DNA of 6,498 nt. Source: Lachnospiraceae bacterium (GTDB lineage: Bacteria; Bacillota_A; Clostridia; Lachnospirales; Lachnospiraceae). A program made the position numbers and the translations under genes. Of this stretch, positions 1-5,539 are shown piece after piece. Location of the stretch: contig JAFZKM010000296.1 in the NCBI GenBank assembly GCA_017553665.1, forward strand, positions 1-6,498, read 5' to 3'. Positions within the stretch are counted from its first letter, which is position 1. Every line of letters starts with the position of its first letter. A model generated the notes under the pieces. That model had not been told where the DNA came from. It saw nothing but the letters and a program-made list of their open reading frames with translations, and did no database searches.

Positions 1-1699
1 CAGGAATGGTAGCGTCTGAACCTGAAAGGGTCATCGAAATCTTGCCTTCCTGATTATTGTATACAAACAGACCGATAGCACCCGCGGCTGCGGCATTTTG
101 ATGCTTGACAGAGAAATTAAGGCTGCCTCTGGAAACAAGGACGATCTTACCGGCAACATCTAAATTTGCATAGTCTTCAGCGGTACCATAACCGGGGATG
201 AATACATAATCATACTCTGTTCCGGTTCCGTTTGTATCAAGAGAAGCCATCGGCTCGTTGGGAGCATTATTACCATCGATATAGTTAACCAACTTCTTAC
301 CGTTAAATGTCGCAAAAAGACCGGTATAACTCGAGTTGTTCGCACTCGCTACGGTAAAAGCATTGGTATACGATCCGGGTGAGCCAACGGTATCTACACT
401 TACATCCTCAGTGAAGTTAGCGCCGTACAAACTGTAATCAGCCCATGAACCGGCATTACCTGCGGAGATGACTACAAGGGTGCTGCTTTCTGCGATCCTG
501 TCAAATACCTCATCGATATAAGCCTGGCCTGAAACGGTCTCGCCCGCGTTTGCGGAACCAAGGCTCAGGTTAACGGAATCAGCTCCGAGAAGGATTGCGT
601 CTTCGATGGCTGCAACGTAATCATCAGAATAAGCGCCGCCGTTAACGCCGAATACTCTCATGACCATCAACTGCGCGTCGGGGGCCACGCCTACAACGCC
701 AAGCTCCTGAGTGTCATATTTTCCGTTATAGTTAATGTATTTGTTCGCTGCCGCGATACCTGCAACGTGCGAACCATGATCATCGTGTGTACCGTCAGAC
801 TCGATCAGATGCTTGAGATCTAAATTCTCATCAACATAGTTAAATCCGAAAGGAATCTTGGCATTGCGATAAAGATCACCGGCCGTAAGACCTTCGTATC
901 TTGAATAAGCGTTAAGTCTGGTAAGAACGTTATTGATCTTCTTTGTATCAAGAAGATTGTAATACTTATAGTTTACGCGGTTCTTTCTGGCGGTAGCCTT
1001 AAGACCGAACAGGAAACCGTCCTCGGAGAATGAGGGATGGGTAAGATCGATACCTGTATCGATGATTGCGATCTTCGTGCCTGCACCGGTGAATCCGGAT
1101 TCCCAGGTTCTGTAGCTGCCAACCATATCGCCAGCGGTCATGGTCTGAGGATCGGCAACGTCAGTGTCAGAAAGTGTCTCGTAGATCGGAGCGATGTATA
1201 CTGCGGATACGCCGTCAACTGCTTCGATCGCCTCGAGATCCTTAACCTTTACATCAGCGGAAACCGCATTTGTGAAAAGGGTAAAGCTGTAATTTGTATC
1301 GAGGCTTTCTCCGTCAAGAGCTTCTGCTTCGATATTCTCGATGATCTCGTCCTGAGCGGCTTCGAGCTTATCGGAGTAGTTAAGAGCGGCCTTGTTGTCT
1401 GCGATATTTTCCGTGGAATATCCTGCTTCTACTACGGATTCATCGTCAAATACGATGAATACACGAACTACGTCGTCATCGGAATAAGATGAGAGTTCAT
1501 CTTCTTCCTCATCGATGGGTGTGCCAAAATCCAAATCGAATTCGGCCTTTTCCTCATCGGTCAGAGTCTCCCAAAAAGGAGCCTCGGTGCTTTCGCTTGC
1601 TGTCTCATCAGCGCGTGCGGGGCTGGCCGGAAGAACCGAAACAGTCAGGCACAGAGCAAGAAAAAGCGCCAAAAGGGTTTTGAAACTAAACCTTTTCAT
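1..1699 (-). CDS. Secreted S8 (subtilisin-like) serine protease with PA domain, 3' end off window
   Basis: An open frame of 566 codons runs from the ATG at 1699 off the left edge. The start follows GGAGG (1706-1710) by 6 nt. Residues 1-30 form a signal peptide (MKRF basic start, hydrophobic core, probable cleavage after A-R-A at 28-30). Residues 31-76 are very acidic. About 77-185 resemble the propeptide that inhibits and chaperones S8 proteases. The catalytic domain follows: Asp214 in AIIDTGID, His308 in DHGSHVAGI (Ser replaces the usual Thr), and oxyanion Asn415 in VISAGNAGS. A PA domain starts near 490 and includes AGKIVLVSRG (about 516-525) and an AAAAGAIGLFVYNN segment, as in the lactocepin/C5a-peptidase branch where PA is inserted before the catalytic Ser. 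The GTSMAAP Ser motif, any Fn3 domains and wall anchor are outside the window. The Asp-His gap (94 residues) is much longer than in subtilisin. It is probably an extracellular protease degrading proteins or processing peptides; the substrate is unknown. Confidence 0.96.
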   Translation of the reverse strand, partial: MKRFSFKTLLALFLALCLTVSVLPASPARADETASESTEAPFWETLTDEEKAEFDLDFGTPIDEEEDELSSYSDDDVVRVFIVFDDESVVEAGYSTENIADNKAALNYSDKLEAAQDEIIENIEAEALDGESLDTNYSFTLFTNAVSADVKVKDLEAIEAVDGVSAVYIAPIYETLSDTDVADPQTMTAGDMVGSYRTWESGFTGAGTKIAIIDTGIDLTHPSFSEDGFLFGLKATARKNRVNYKYYNLLDTKKINNVLTRLNAYSRYEGLTAGDLYRNAKIPFGFNYVDENLDLKHLIESDGTHDDHGSHVAGIAAANKYINYNGKYDTQELGVVGVAPDAQLMVMRVFGVNGGAYSDDYVAAIEDAILLGADSVNLSLGSANAGETVSGQAYIDEVFDRIAESSTLVVISAGNAGSWADYSLYGANFTEDVSVDTVGSPGSYTNAFTVASANNSSYTGLFATFNGKKLVNYIDGNNAPNEPMASLDTNGTGTEYDYVFIPGYGTAEDYANLDVAGKIVLVSRGSLNFSVKHQNAAAAGAIGLFVYNNQEGKISMTLSGSDATIP

Positions 1700-1725
1700 A
1701 TCTTTCCTCCCTATATTTTTTTCAG

Positions 1726-1763
1726 CCGGACGACCTGTGTACCATATCCCGGTCGTCATCCGG
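1726..1763 (-). promoter_or_regulatory. Hairpin upstream of the protease ribosome site
   Basis: GGTCGTC (1751-1757) and GACGACC (1729-1735) are a perfect 7-bp inverted repeat around a 15-nt loop. An additional CGG/CCG helix (1761-1763 with 1726-1728) can stack beyond a 3-nt bulge. The outer bases 1761-1763 are also used by the 3' strand of the leader's closing helix, so the full hairpin and the full closing helix cannot form together. On the minus strand the hairpin is followed by an A-run, not a U-run, so it is not an intrinsic terminator. It ends 15 nt before the GGAGG. Confidence 0.5.
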
Positions 1764-1864
1764 TTACAAAATGGCCAGCGACAAAGGCCCCCCAGAAAAG
1801 CAAAAAAGATTCGAAAAAGATTGACCGCAGTTTTTTTCGAACCTTGCTCCGAATTGTAACCGAA
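1759..1864 (-). ncRNA. Candidate structured leader RNA domain in the protease 5' UTR
   Basis: On the minus-strand transcript, CGGUUACAA (1862-1854) pairs perfectly with UUGUAACCG (1769-1761). A U·G and a U-A pair (1863:1760, 1864:1759) extend it to an 11-bp closing helix. Inside are a 13-bp hairpin (arms 1845-1833 and 1818-1806, 14-nt loop) and a short GGCC/GGCC hairpin (1789-1786 with 1776-1773), forming a three-way junction. The two imperfect pairs, 1863:1760 and 1842:1809, are wobbles on the minus strand but A·C mismatches on the plus strand, which favours a minus-strand RNA. I do not recognise a known riboswitch core. Calling it a cis-regulatory element is inference. Confidence 0.45.
1799..1845 (-). 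terminator. Possible attenuator hairpin with U-tract inside the protease leader
   Basis: The 13-bp leader helix (1845-1833 with 1818-1806) is followed in the minus-strand RNA by a U-rich tail (UUUU-GC-UUUU from 1805 down). A hairpin plus U-tract resembles an intrinsic terminator upstream of the gene, hence a possible attenuator. Against this, the stem is AU-rich with only three G-C pairs and has a large 14-nt loop. Confidence 0.25.
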
Positions 1865-1888
1865 ATGTGTCATCAGCTTGATTTAATT

Positions 1889-1917
1889 ATCATAGCATCA
1901 TCGCATTGCTTTGTCAA
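1889..1917 (-). promoter_or_regulatory. Sigma-A promoter of the S8 protease, with extended -10
   Basis: Read on the minus strand, TTGACA (1917-1912) is a perfect -35 box. After a 17-nt spacer comes TATGAT (1894-1889), one mismatch from TATAAT, preceded by TGC, which is an extended -10 (TGn). The predicted transcript start is near 1882, giving a leader of about 183 nt before the ATG at 1699. So strong a core promoter suggests that control comes from a repressor at the overlapping inverted repeat or from the leader RNA. Confidence 0.82.
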
Positions 1918-1921
1918 TGCG
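1902..1921. promoter_or_regulatory. Inverted repeat overlapping the protease -35 box (candidate operator)
   Basis: CGCATTG (1902-1908) and CAATGCG (1915-1921) are perfect 7-bp inverted arms separated by 6 bp. The second arm covers most of the -35 box (1912-1917) and the first lies in the spacer. This is the usual size and place of a repressor operator. The regulator is not identifiable from the sequence. Confidence 0.5.
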
Positions 1922-2024
1922 TTACTGCGATAAATTGAAATAGTGTAACCGGGTTTCCTTATGTAACCTTTTTGAACAATGGACGATTATAACAGGCTCA
2001 CAGAAGTTAAAATTTTCATAAACT

Positions 2025-2053
2025 GCGCAACTTGCGCTTGACCTGTTGCGCAA
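2025..2053. promoter_or_regulatory. GCGCAA/TTGCGC palindromes flanking the transporter -35 box (candidate operator)
   Basis: GCGCAA-C-TTGCGC (2025-2037) is a perfect 13-bp palindrome ending one base before the -35 box. TTGCGCAA (2046-2053) is a perfect 8-bp palindrome inside the promoter spacer. The same TTGCGC half-site recurs 14 bp apart. Two related palindromes bracketing a -35 box are best explained as repressor sites. The binding protein is unknown. Confidence 0.5.
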
Positions 2054-2066
2054 TTGGGCATACAAT
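2038..2066 (+). promoter_or_regulatory. Sigma-A promoter of the transporter operon
   Basis: TTGACC (2038-2043), a 17-bp spacer and TACAAT (2061-2066) each differ from consensus by one base at optimal spacing. The predicted transcript start is near 2073, giving a leader of about 62 nt before the TTG start at 2135. It should serve all three plus-strand genes, because no other promoter or terminator is visible in the short gaps between them. Confidence 0.82.
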
Positions 2067-2074
2067 ATCTAAGC

Positions 2075-2090
2075 GGCGGTTTTTACCGCC
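2075..2090 (+). promoter_or_regulatory. 5'-terminal hairpin of the transporter mRNA
   Basis: GGCGGT (2075-2080), TTTT, ACCGCC (2085-2090) make a perfect 6-bp stem with a four-base loop. It begins within about 2 nt of the predicted transcript start (2073). Stems at the extreme 5' end can protect mRNA from decay. Only TTT follows it, so it would be a poor terminator. Confidence 0.5.
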
Positions 2091-2134
2091 TTTAACTGTC
2101 ATTTTACGTAAAAAATGAAAGGAGGGCATCGGAC

Positions 2135-3067
2135 TTGTTTTATATAAGGAAAATAGTCTCGTTTTTGATGACGATATTCTGTGTGGCCATGCTGTCCTTC
2201 TTTATGTTCCAGGTTCTTCCGGGAGATGCCGCGATAGCGAGGCTCGGGACCGAAGCCACTCCTGAGGCGATAGAGGCGCTGCGGGCTGAATACGGCTATG
2301 ACAAACCGGTTGGAGAACGCTTTAAGATCTGGCTTTCCGGTGCTGTAAAGGGAGATTTTGGCATGTCGATGCGCTATGAGGGCATCAGCGTGACTGAATT
2401 GATAGGTTCCAGGCTTCCCGTGACACTGACGCTCGCTGGCATGTCGATCGTTCTGATAGCGCTCGTTTCACTGCCTGTCGGACTGCTGACGGCGGCGCGG
2501 CCGGGCGGCGCGGCGGACAGGATATCCGAGGCCGCGGCGGTCACTTTTATGGCGATCCCTTCGTTTGTGACCGGACTTCTCGTTACTCTGGTCTTCGGTA
2601 TCTGGCTGAAAGCCTTTACGCCGGGCGGATATGTATCTCCGTCGGTCAGTGCCGGTAAATTCATCCGTTTTATGATATTCCCCGCGATAAGCGTTGCCAT
2701 TCCCAAGATTGCGATGACTGTCCAGTATATGAAGGCCAGCGTGAAAGAGCAGCTCGCATGTGACTATATACGCACAGCGAGAGCTAAGGGCAACAATCTT
2801 CACGGCGTTATGTGGAAGCACGTGCTCGGCAACTCCATGATGCCCGTCATCACCTTCATCGGCCTGATCGTGGCCGAGGTACTCGCCGGCAGCATCATGA
2901 TCGAGCAGGTATTCAACCTTCCCGGTATGGGCAGGCTGCTCGTGAACTCGATCGCGAACCGCGACTTTAATGTCGTGCAGGCGATCGTTCTCTACATCGC
3001 CGCTTCGGTACTTCTGGTCAACCTGATCGTGGACATCATATATAAGGTAATAGATCCCCGGGTATGA
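2135..3067 (+). CDS. OppB/DppB-type ABC transporter permease (peptide-family importer)
   Basis: This 310-residue inner-membrane permease is the usual length for the OppB/DppB family, which forms half of the channel for di- or oligopeptides, nickel or related solutes. The start is TTG at 2135, 9 nt after AAAGGAGGG (2118-2126); no in-frame ATG fits better. About six membrane segments are visible (near 8-30, 95-120, 134-158, 177-200, 235-260, 279-303). The EAA loop that docks the ATPase begins at Asp210 (DYIRTARAKG). Other family marks are the early LPGD motif, FNLPGMGRLL, NRDFNVVQ and the terminal IDPRV. The permease-ATPase fusion starts 41 bp downstream and supplies the partner subunits. The substrate cannot be told from the permease, and no solute-binding protein is present in the window. 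Confidence 0.96.
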   Translation: MFYIRKIVSFLMTIFCVAMLSFFMFQVLPGDAAIARLGTEATPEAIEALRAEYGYDKPVGERFKIWLSGAVKGDFGMSMRYEGISVTELIGSRLPVTLTLAGMSIVLIALVSLPVGLLTAARPGGAADRISEAAAVTFMAIPSFVTGLLVTLVFGIWLKAFTPGGYVSPSVSAGKFIRFMIFPAISVAIPKIAMTVQYMKASVKEQLACDYIRTARAKGNNLHGVMWKHVLGNSMMPVITFIGLIVAEVLAGSIMIEQVFNLPGMGRLLVNSIANRDFNVVQAIVLYIAASVLLVNLIVDIIYKVIDPRV

Positions 3068-3095
3068 TCTATTTTTCATAAACACAGACTTAAGA

Positions 3096-3103
3096 AAGGA
3101 GGT
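3096..3103 (+). promoter_or_regulatory. Strong ribosome binding site of the fusion gene
   Basis: AAAGGAGGT lies in the 41-bp gap between the two importer genes, 5 nt before the ATG at 3109. The near-perfect match to the anti-Shine-Dalgarno sequence fixes the start of the fusion protein and implies independent, efficient initiation. Nothing else is visible in this gap. Confidence 0.85.
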
Positions 3104-3108
3104 CGAAA

Positions 3109-5529
3109 ATGAAGAAACTAAATCGCGATTTAGTGATCGGTATGATCATGGTACTTCTAGTTTCTATTCCTGTAGTAATATCAATTTTCTGGCTTCCTTA
3201 CAACGTAAATGAGATGGATTACGGGGCCATTTTTCAGGGCCCTTCCATAAGGCATATCTTCGGTACCGACAACTTCGGCCGTGACATTTTCTGCAGAGTA
3301 ATAGAGGGCGCGAGATCGACCTTCCTGATCGCCCTGTTCACGGTAATGACGGGCGCGGTGATCGGCGGACTTGTCGGAGCACTCACCGGATATTACGGCG
3401 GAGTGGTGGATGAGGTACTGATGAGGCTTAATGACGGCCTCGCTTCGTTCCCGAGCATTCTGCTCGCTCTTGTTGTGGTAAGTATCCTTGACAAGGGCAC
3501 GATGAACATCTGCATTTCCCTCGGAATAGTATTCATACCCAGCTTCGCGAGGATCATGCGCTCTGAGTTCCTCGAGGAGAGCAGCCGCGATTATGTCGCG
3601 AACGCGAAGCTCATGGGAGCATCGGATCTTCGTATAATATTTGTACATATCCTTCCGAACACCATGCCCGTATTCTGGTCATCGGTGCTCGTAGGTCTCA
3701 ATAACGCGGTCCTTGCGGAGGCTGGACTGAGCTACCTCGGGCTCGGCGTACAGCCGCCGGATCCCAGCCTCGGACGTATGCTCGCGGAGGCGCAGGTTTA
3801 TATTTACGGCGCGCCCTGGTACATGTTCTTCACAAGCCTTACGATGGTTACCGCGATCCTCGGGATCTCGCTGATCAGCGGCAATGTCGGAGTTTCGGCG
3901 ATCAATTTCAGACAGATAAAGAAAAAGGCGCAGGAGAGAAGAAAGCAGGAGCTTGCGGCGCAGAAGAAGACAGAGGAATGGTCCGAAGATACAAGGCTGT
4001 CCCTGCGCGACCTGCATGTCGGATTCATTGATGAAGACGGTGTGAATGAAGTCATAAAAGGCATCAGCTTCGACCTGAAGAAGGGCGAGATCCTCGGTAT
4101 CGTGGGCGAATCGGGCTCCGGCAAGAGCCTTACTGCGCTCTCGATCCTCGGAATAGCTTCGGATACCGCGCTGATCACCGGAGGCGACATTCTCCTTGAC
4201 GGCCAGAGCCTTGCGGACATGAGCGAGCAGGACATGACGAAGATCAGGGGCGGCAAGATCGCGATGATTTTCCAGGAACCCATGACTTCGCTGAACCCCG
4301 TAAAGACCATAGGCTGGCAGATAGACGAGATACTCGAGCTGCACGCTTCGCATCTGAGCGAAAAGGAGCAGAAGGCAAGAGTCCTTGACGCGATGGCGGA
4401 TACGGGTCTCGAAGACCCGGATAAGCTCTACGGAATGTATCCGCATGAGCTCTCGGGCGGAATGAGGCAGAGAGTCATGATCGCGATGGCGATCGTGGCC
4501 AGAGCAGAGACAATATTCGCGGATGAGCCCACGACTGCGCTTGATGCGGACATAGTGGACGTGATCCTCGGAATATTCAAGAAGATAAACAGAAAGTACG
4601 GAACTTCGATCATACTGATCTCGCACGATCTGGAGGTCATTGCCTCGATCTGCGGAAGGGCGCTTGTCCTCAAGGACGGAATGATCGTTGAGGAGCTCGA
4701 GATCAATAAGGCTGACGACGAGACAGTCAGCGCGCAGGCATTCGTGCATCCGCAGAGCGATTACGGGCAGAACCTGCTCTCGGCGGCATTTGCCGATAAG
4801 TCGTATCTGACGGATGAGCCTGAAGGCGAGCCGATAGTTGAGCTGAAGGATTTTTCGGTAATGTACCGCAACCGAGGCAGGTTCCTGTTCTCTAAAAAAT
4901 CCTTTAATACTGTCAATAAAGACGTGAACATGACGATCTGCCGCGGAGACTGCGTGGGTATCGTCGGTCCTTCGGGCTGCGGCAAAACTACACTGGTCAA
5001 GGCGATCGCGGGGCTGCAGCAGTACACTAAGGGGCAGATGAAGCTGAGCTGCGCCCGTCCGGGAATGGTTTTCCAGGATCCCCTTGGAAGCCTTAACCCT
5101 TCGATGACGGTCGGCAGGATCCTTGAGGAGCCGCTGCGCCTGTCGGGAAAGCGTGATCCGGCTGAGGCTCAGGAGCTTGTGGCGCAGACGCTGCGGGACG
5201 TAGAACTTGATGAAGAACTCGTATCGAGAAAGGTTTCTCAGCTCTCGGGAGGCCAGAGACAGCGTGTTTCAATAGCATTGAATATAATATTAAATCATGA
5301 ATTAATTATCCTTGATGAGCCCGTATCCGCGCTGGACGTAACGATCCGCGAGCAGGTGCTCGAGCTTCTTATGAGGCTCAAAAAGGAGAAGAACCTTACA
5401 TTTATAATCATCTCGCATGACAGGAGACTGGTCTCGAGAATCTGCAATAAAGTGTATAATATCAGCGATTCCACAATAAGCCGTGTTTACGGCAAGGAAT
5501 CAGAAACGGCCAAGGCCGTTTCTAAATAG
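3109..5529 (+). CDS. Opp/Dpp-type fusion: OppC/DppC permease + two ABC ATPase domains
   Basis: Three normally separate importer subunits are in one 806-residue frame. Residues 1-266 are an OppC/DppC-type permease: an N-terminal membrane segment (about 9-30), GTDNFGRD (52-59), and an EAA loop from Asp161 (DYVANAKLMG). Residues 267-300 are a charged K/R/E-rich linker, possibly helical. ATPase 1 (about 300-540) has Walker A GESGSGKS (333-340), Q-loop Gln389, signature LSGGMRQR (448-455), Walker B with Glu473, and switch His506. An HPQSDYGQNLL stretch recalls the C-terminal HPY region of OppD/DppD, whose usual Cys cluster is not evident. ATPase 2 (about 574-790) has Walker A GPSGCGKT (620-627), Gln656, LSGGQRQR (712-719), Glu737 and His770. 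Both ATPases therefore look catalytically intact. ATPase 2 has only 30 residues from Walker Lys to Q-loop Gln, against 50 in ATPase 1. With the upstream permease it should form a complete BCDF-type importer. Confidence 0.96.
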   Translation: MKKLNRDLVIGMIMVLLVSIPVVISIFWLPYNVNEMDYGAIFQGPSIRHIFGTDNFGRDIFCRVIEGARSTFLIALFTVMTGAVIGGLVGALTGYYGGVVDEVLMRLNDGLASFPSILLALVVVSILDKGTMNICISLGIVFIPSFARIMRSEFLEESSRDYVANAKLMGASDLRIIFVHILPNTMPVFWSSVLVGLNNAVLAEAGLSYLGLGVQPPDPSLGRMLAEAQVYIYGAPWYMFFTSLTMVTAILGISLISGNVGVSAINFRQIKKKAQERRKQELAAQKKTEEWSEDTRLSLRDLHVGFIDEDGVNEVIKGISFDLKKGEILGIVGESGSGKSLTALSILGIASDTALITGGDILLDGQSLADMSEQDMTKIRGGKIAMIFQEPMTSLNPVKTIGWQIDEILELHASHLSEKEQKARVLDAMADTGLEDPDKLYGMYPHELSGGMRQRVMIAMAIVARAETIFADEPTTALDADIVDVILGIFKKINRKYGTSIILISHDLEVIASICGRALVLKDGMIVEELEINKADDETVSAQAFVHPQSDYGQNLLSAAFADKSYLTDEPEGEPIVELKDFSVMYRNRGRFLFSKKSFNTVNKDVNMTICRGDCVGIVGPSGCGKTTLVKAIAGLQQYTKGQMKLSCARPGMVFQDPLGSLNPSMTVGRILEEPLRLSGKRDPAEAQELVAQTLRDVELDEELVSRKVSQLSGGQRQRVSIALNIILNHELIILDEPVSALDVTIREQVLELLMRLKKEKNLTFIIISHDRRLVSRICNKVYNISDSTISRVYGKESETAKAVSK

Positions 5530-5533
5530 GAGG
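5528..5533 (+). promoter_or_regulatory. Ribosome site overlapping the fusion gene stop codon
   Basis: AGGAGG (5528-5533) includes the last two bases of the TAG stop (5527-5529) and sits 6 nt before the ATG at 5540. Ribosomes ending the fusion gene are placed directly on the next start, which suggests translational coupling and joint expression of importer and exporter genes. Confidence 0.8.
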
Positions 5534-5539
5534 ACGGAC

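Larger units (their letters stand above)
1762..1968. repeat. Four copies of TGTAACC / GGTTACA in the divergent control region
   Basis: TGTAACC occurs on the plus strand at 1855-1861, 1944-1950 and 1962-1968, and as GGTTACA at 1762-1768. The 1762 and 1855 copies form the closing helix of the proposed leader RNA. The other two are 18 bp apart, upstream of the protease promoter and about 70-94 bp upstream of the transporter -35 box, where they could bind a regulator. There is no palindromic pairing between the last two. Confidence 0.4.

Noticed and set aside
1610..1699. Lipoprotein signal around Cys17 of the protease
   Set aside because: The residues before Cys (LAL) lack the Gly/Ala needed at -1 of a lipobox; an A-R-A signal peptidase I site fits better.
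1726..1763. Intrinsic terminator on either strand at the GGTCGTC/GACGACC hairpin
   Set aside because: On the minus strand an A-run follows, and on the plus strand no T-run follows and no gene ends nearby.
1037..1859. Plus-strand open frames opposite the 5' part of the protease gene and its leader
   Set aside because: They lack family features and ribosome sites, and they lie opposite a minus-strand frame with clear S8 motifs; they are shadows.
1972..1993. TTGAAC and TATAAC as a second plus-strand promoter
   Set aside because: The spacer is only 10 bp, too short for a sigma-A promoter.
2102..2113. Perfect 12-bp palindrome TTTTACGTAAAA in the permease leader
   Set aside because: Short AT-rich palindrome just before the ribosome site; could be a regulator site, but nothing further supports it.
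2115..2147. ATG-started 10-residue mini-ORF overlapping the TTG start of the permease
   Set aside because: No ribosome site precedes the ATG (it lies upstream of the AAAGGAGGG), so a leader peptide is not supported.
2374..5278. Long minus-strand frames opposite the importer genes, up to 356 codons
   Set aside because: They are low-complexity, His/Arg/Asp-rich translations antisense to well-conserved transporter domains, with no ribosome sites; they are codon-bias artefacts.
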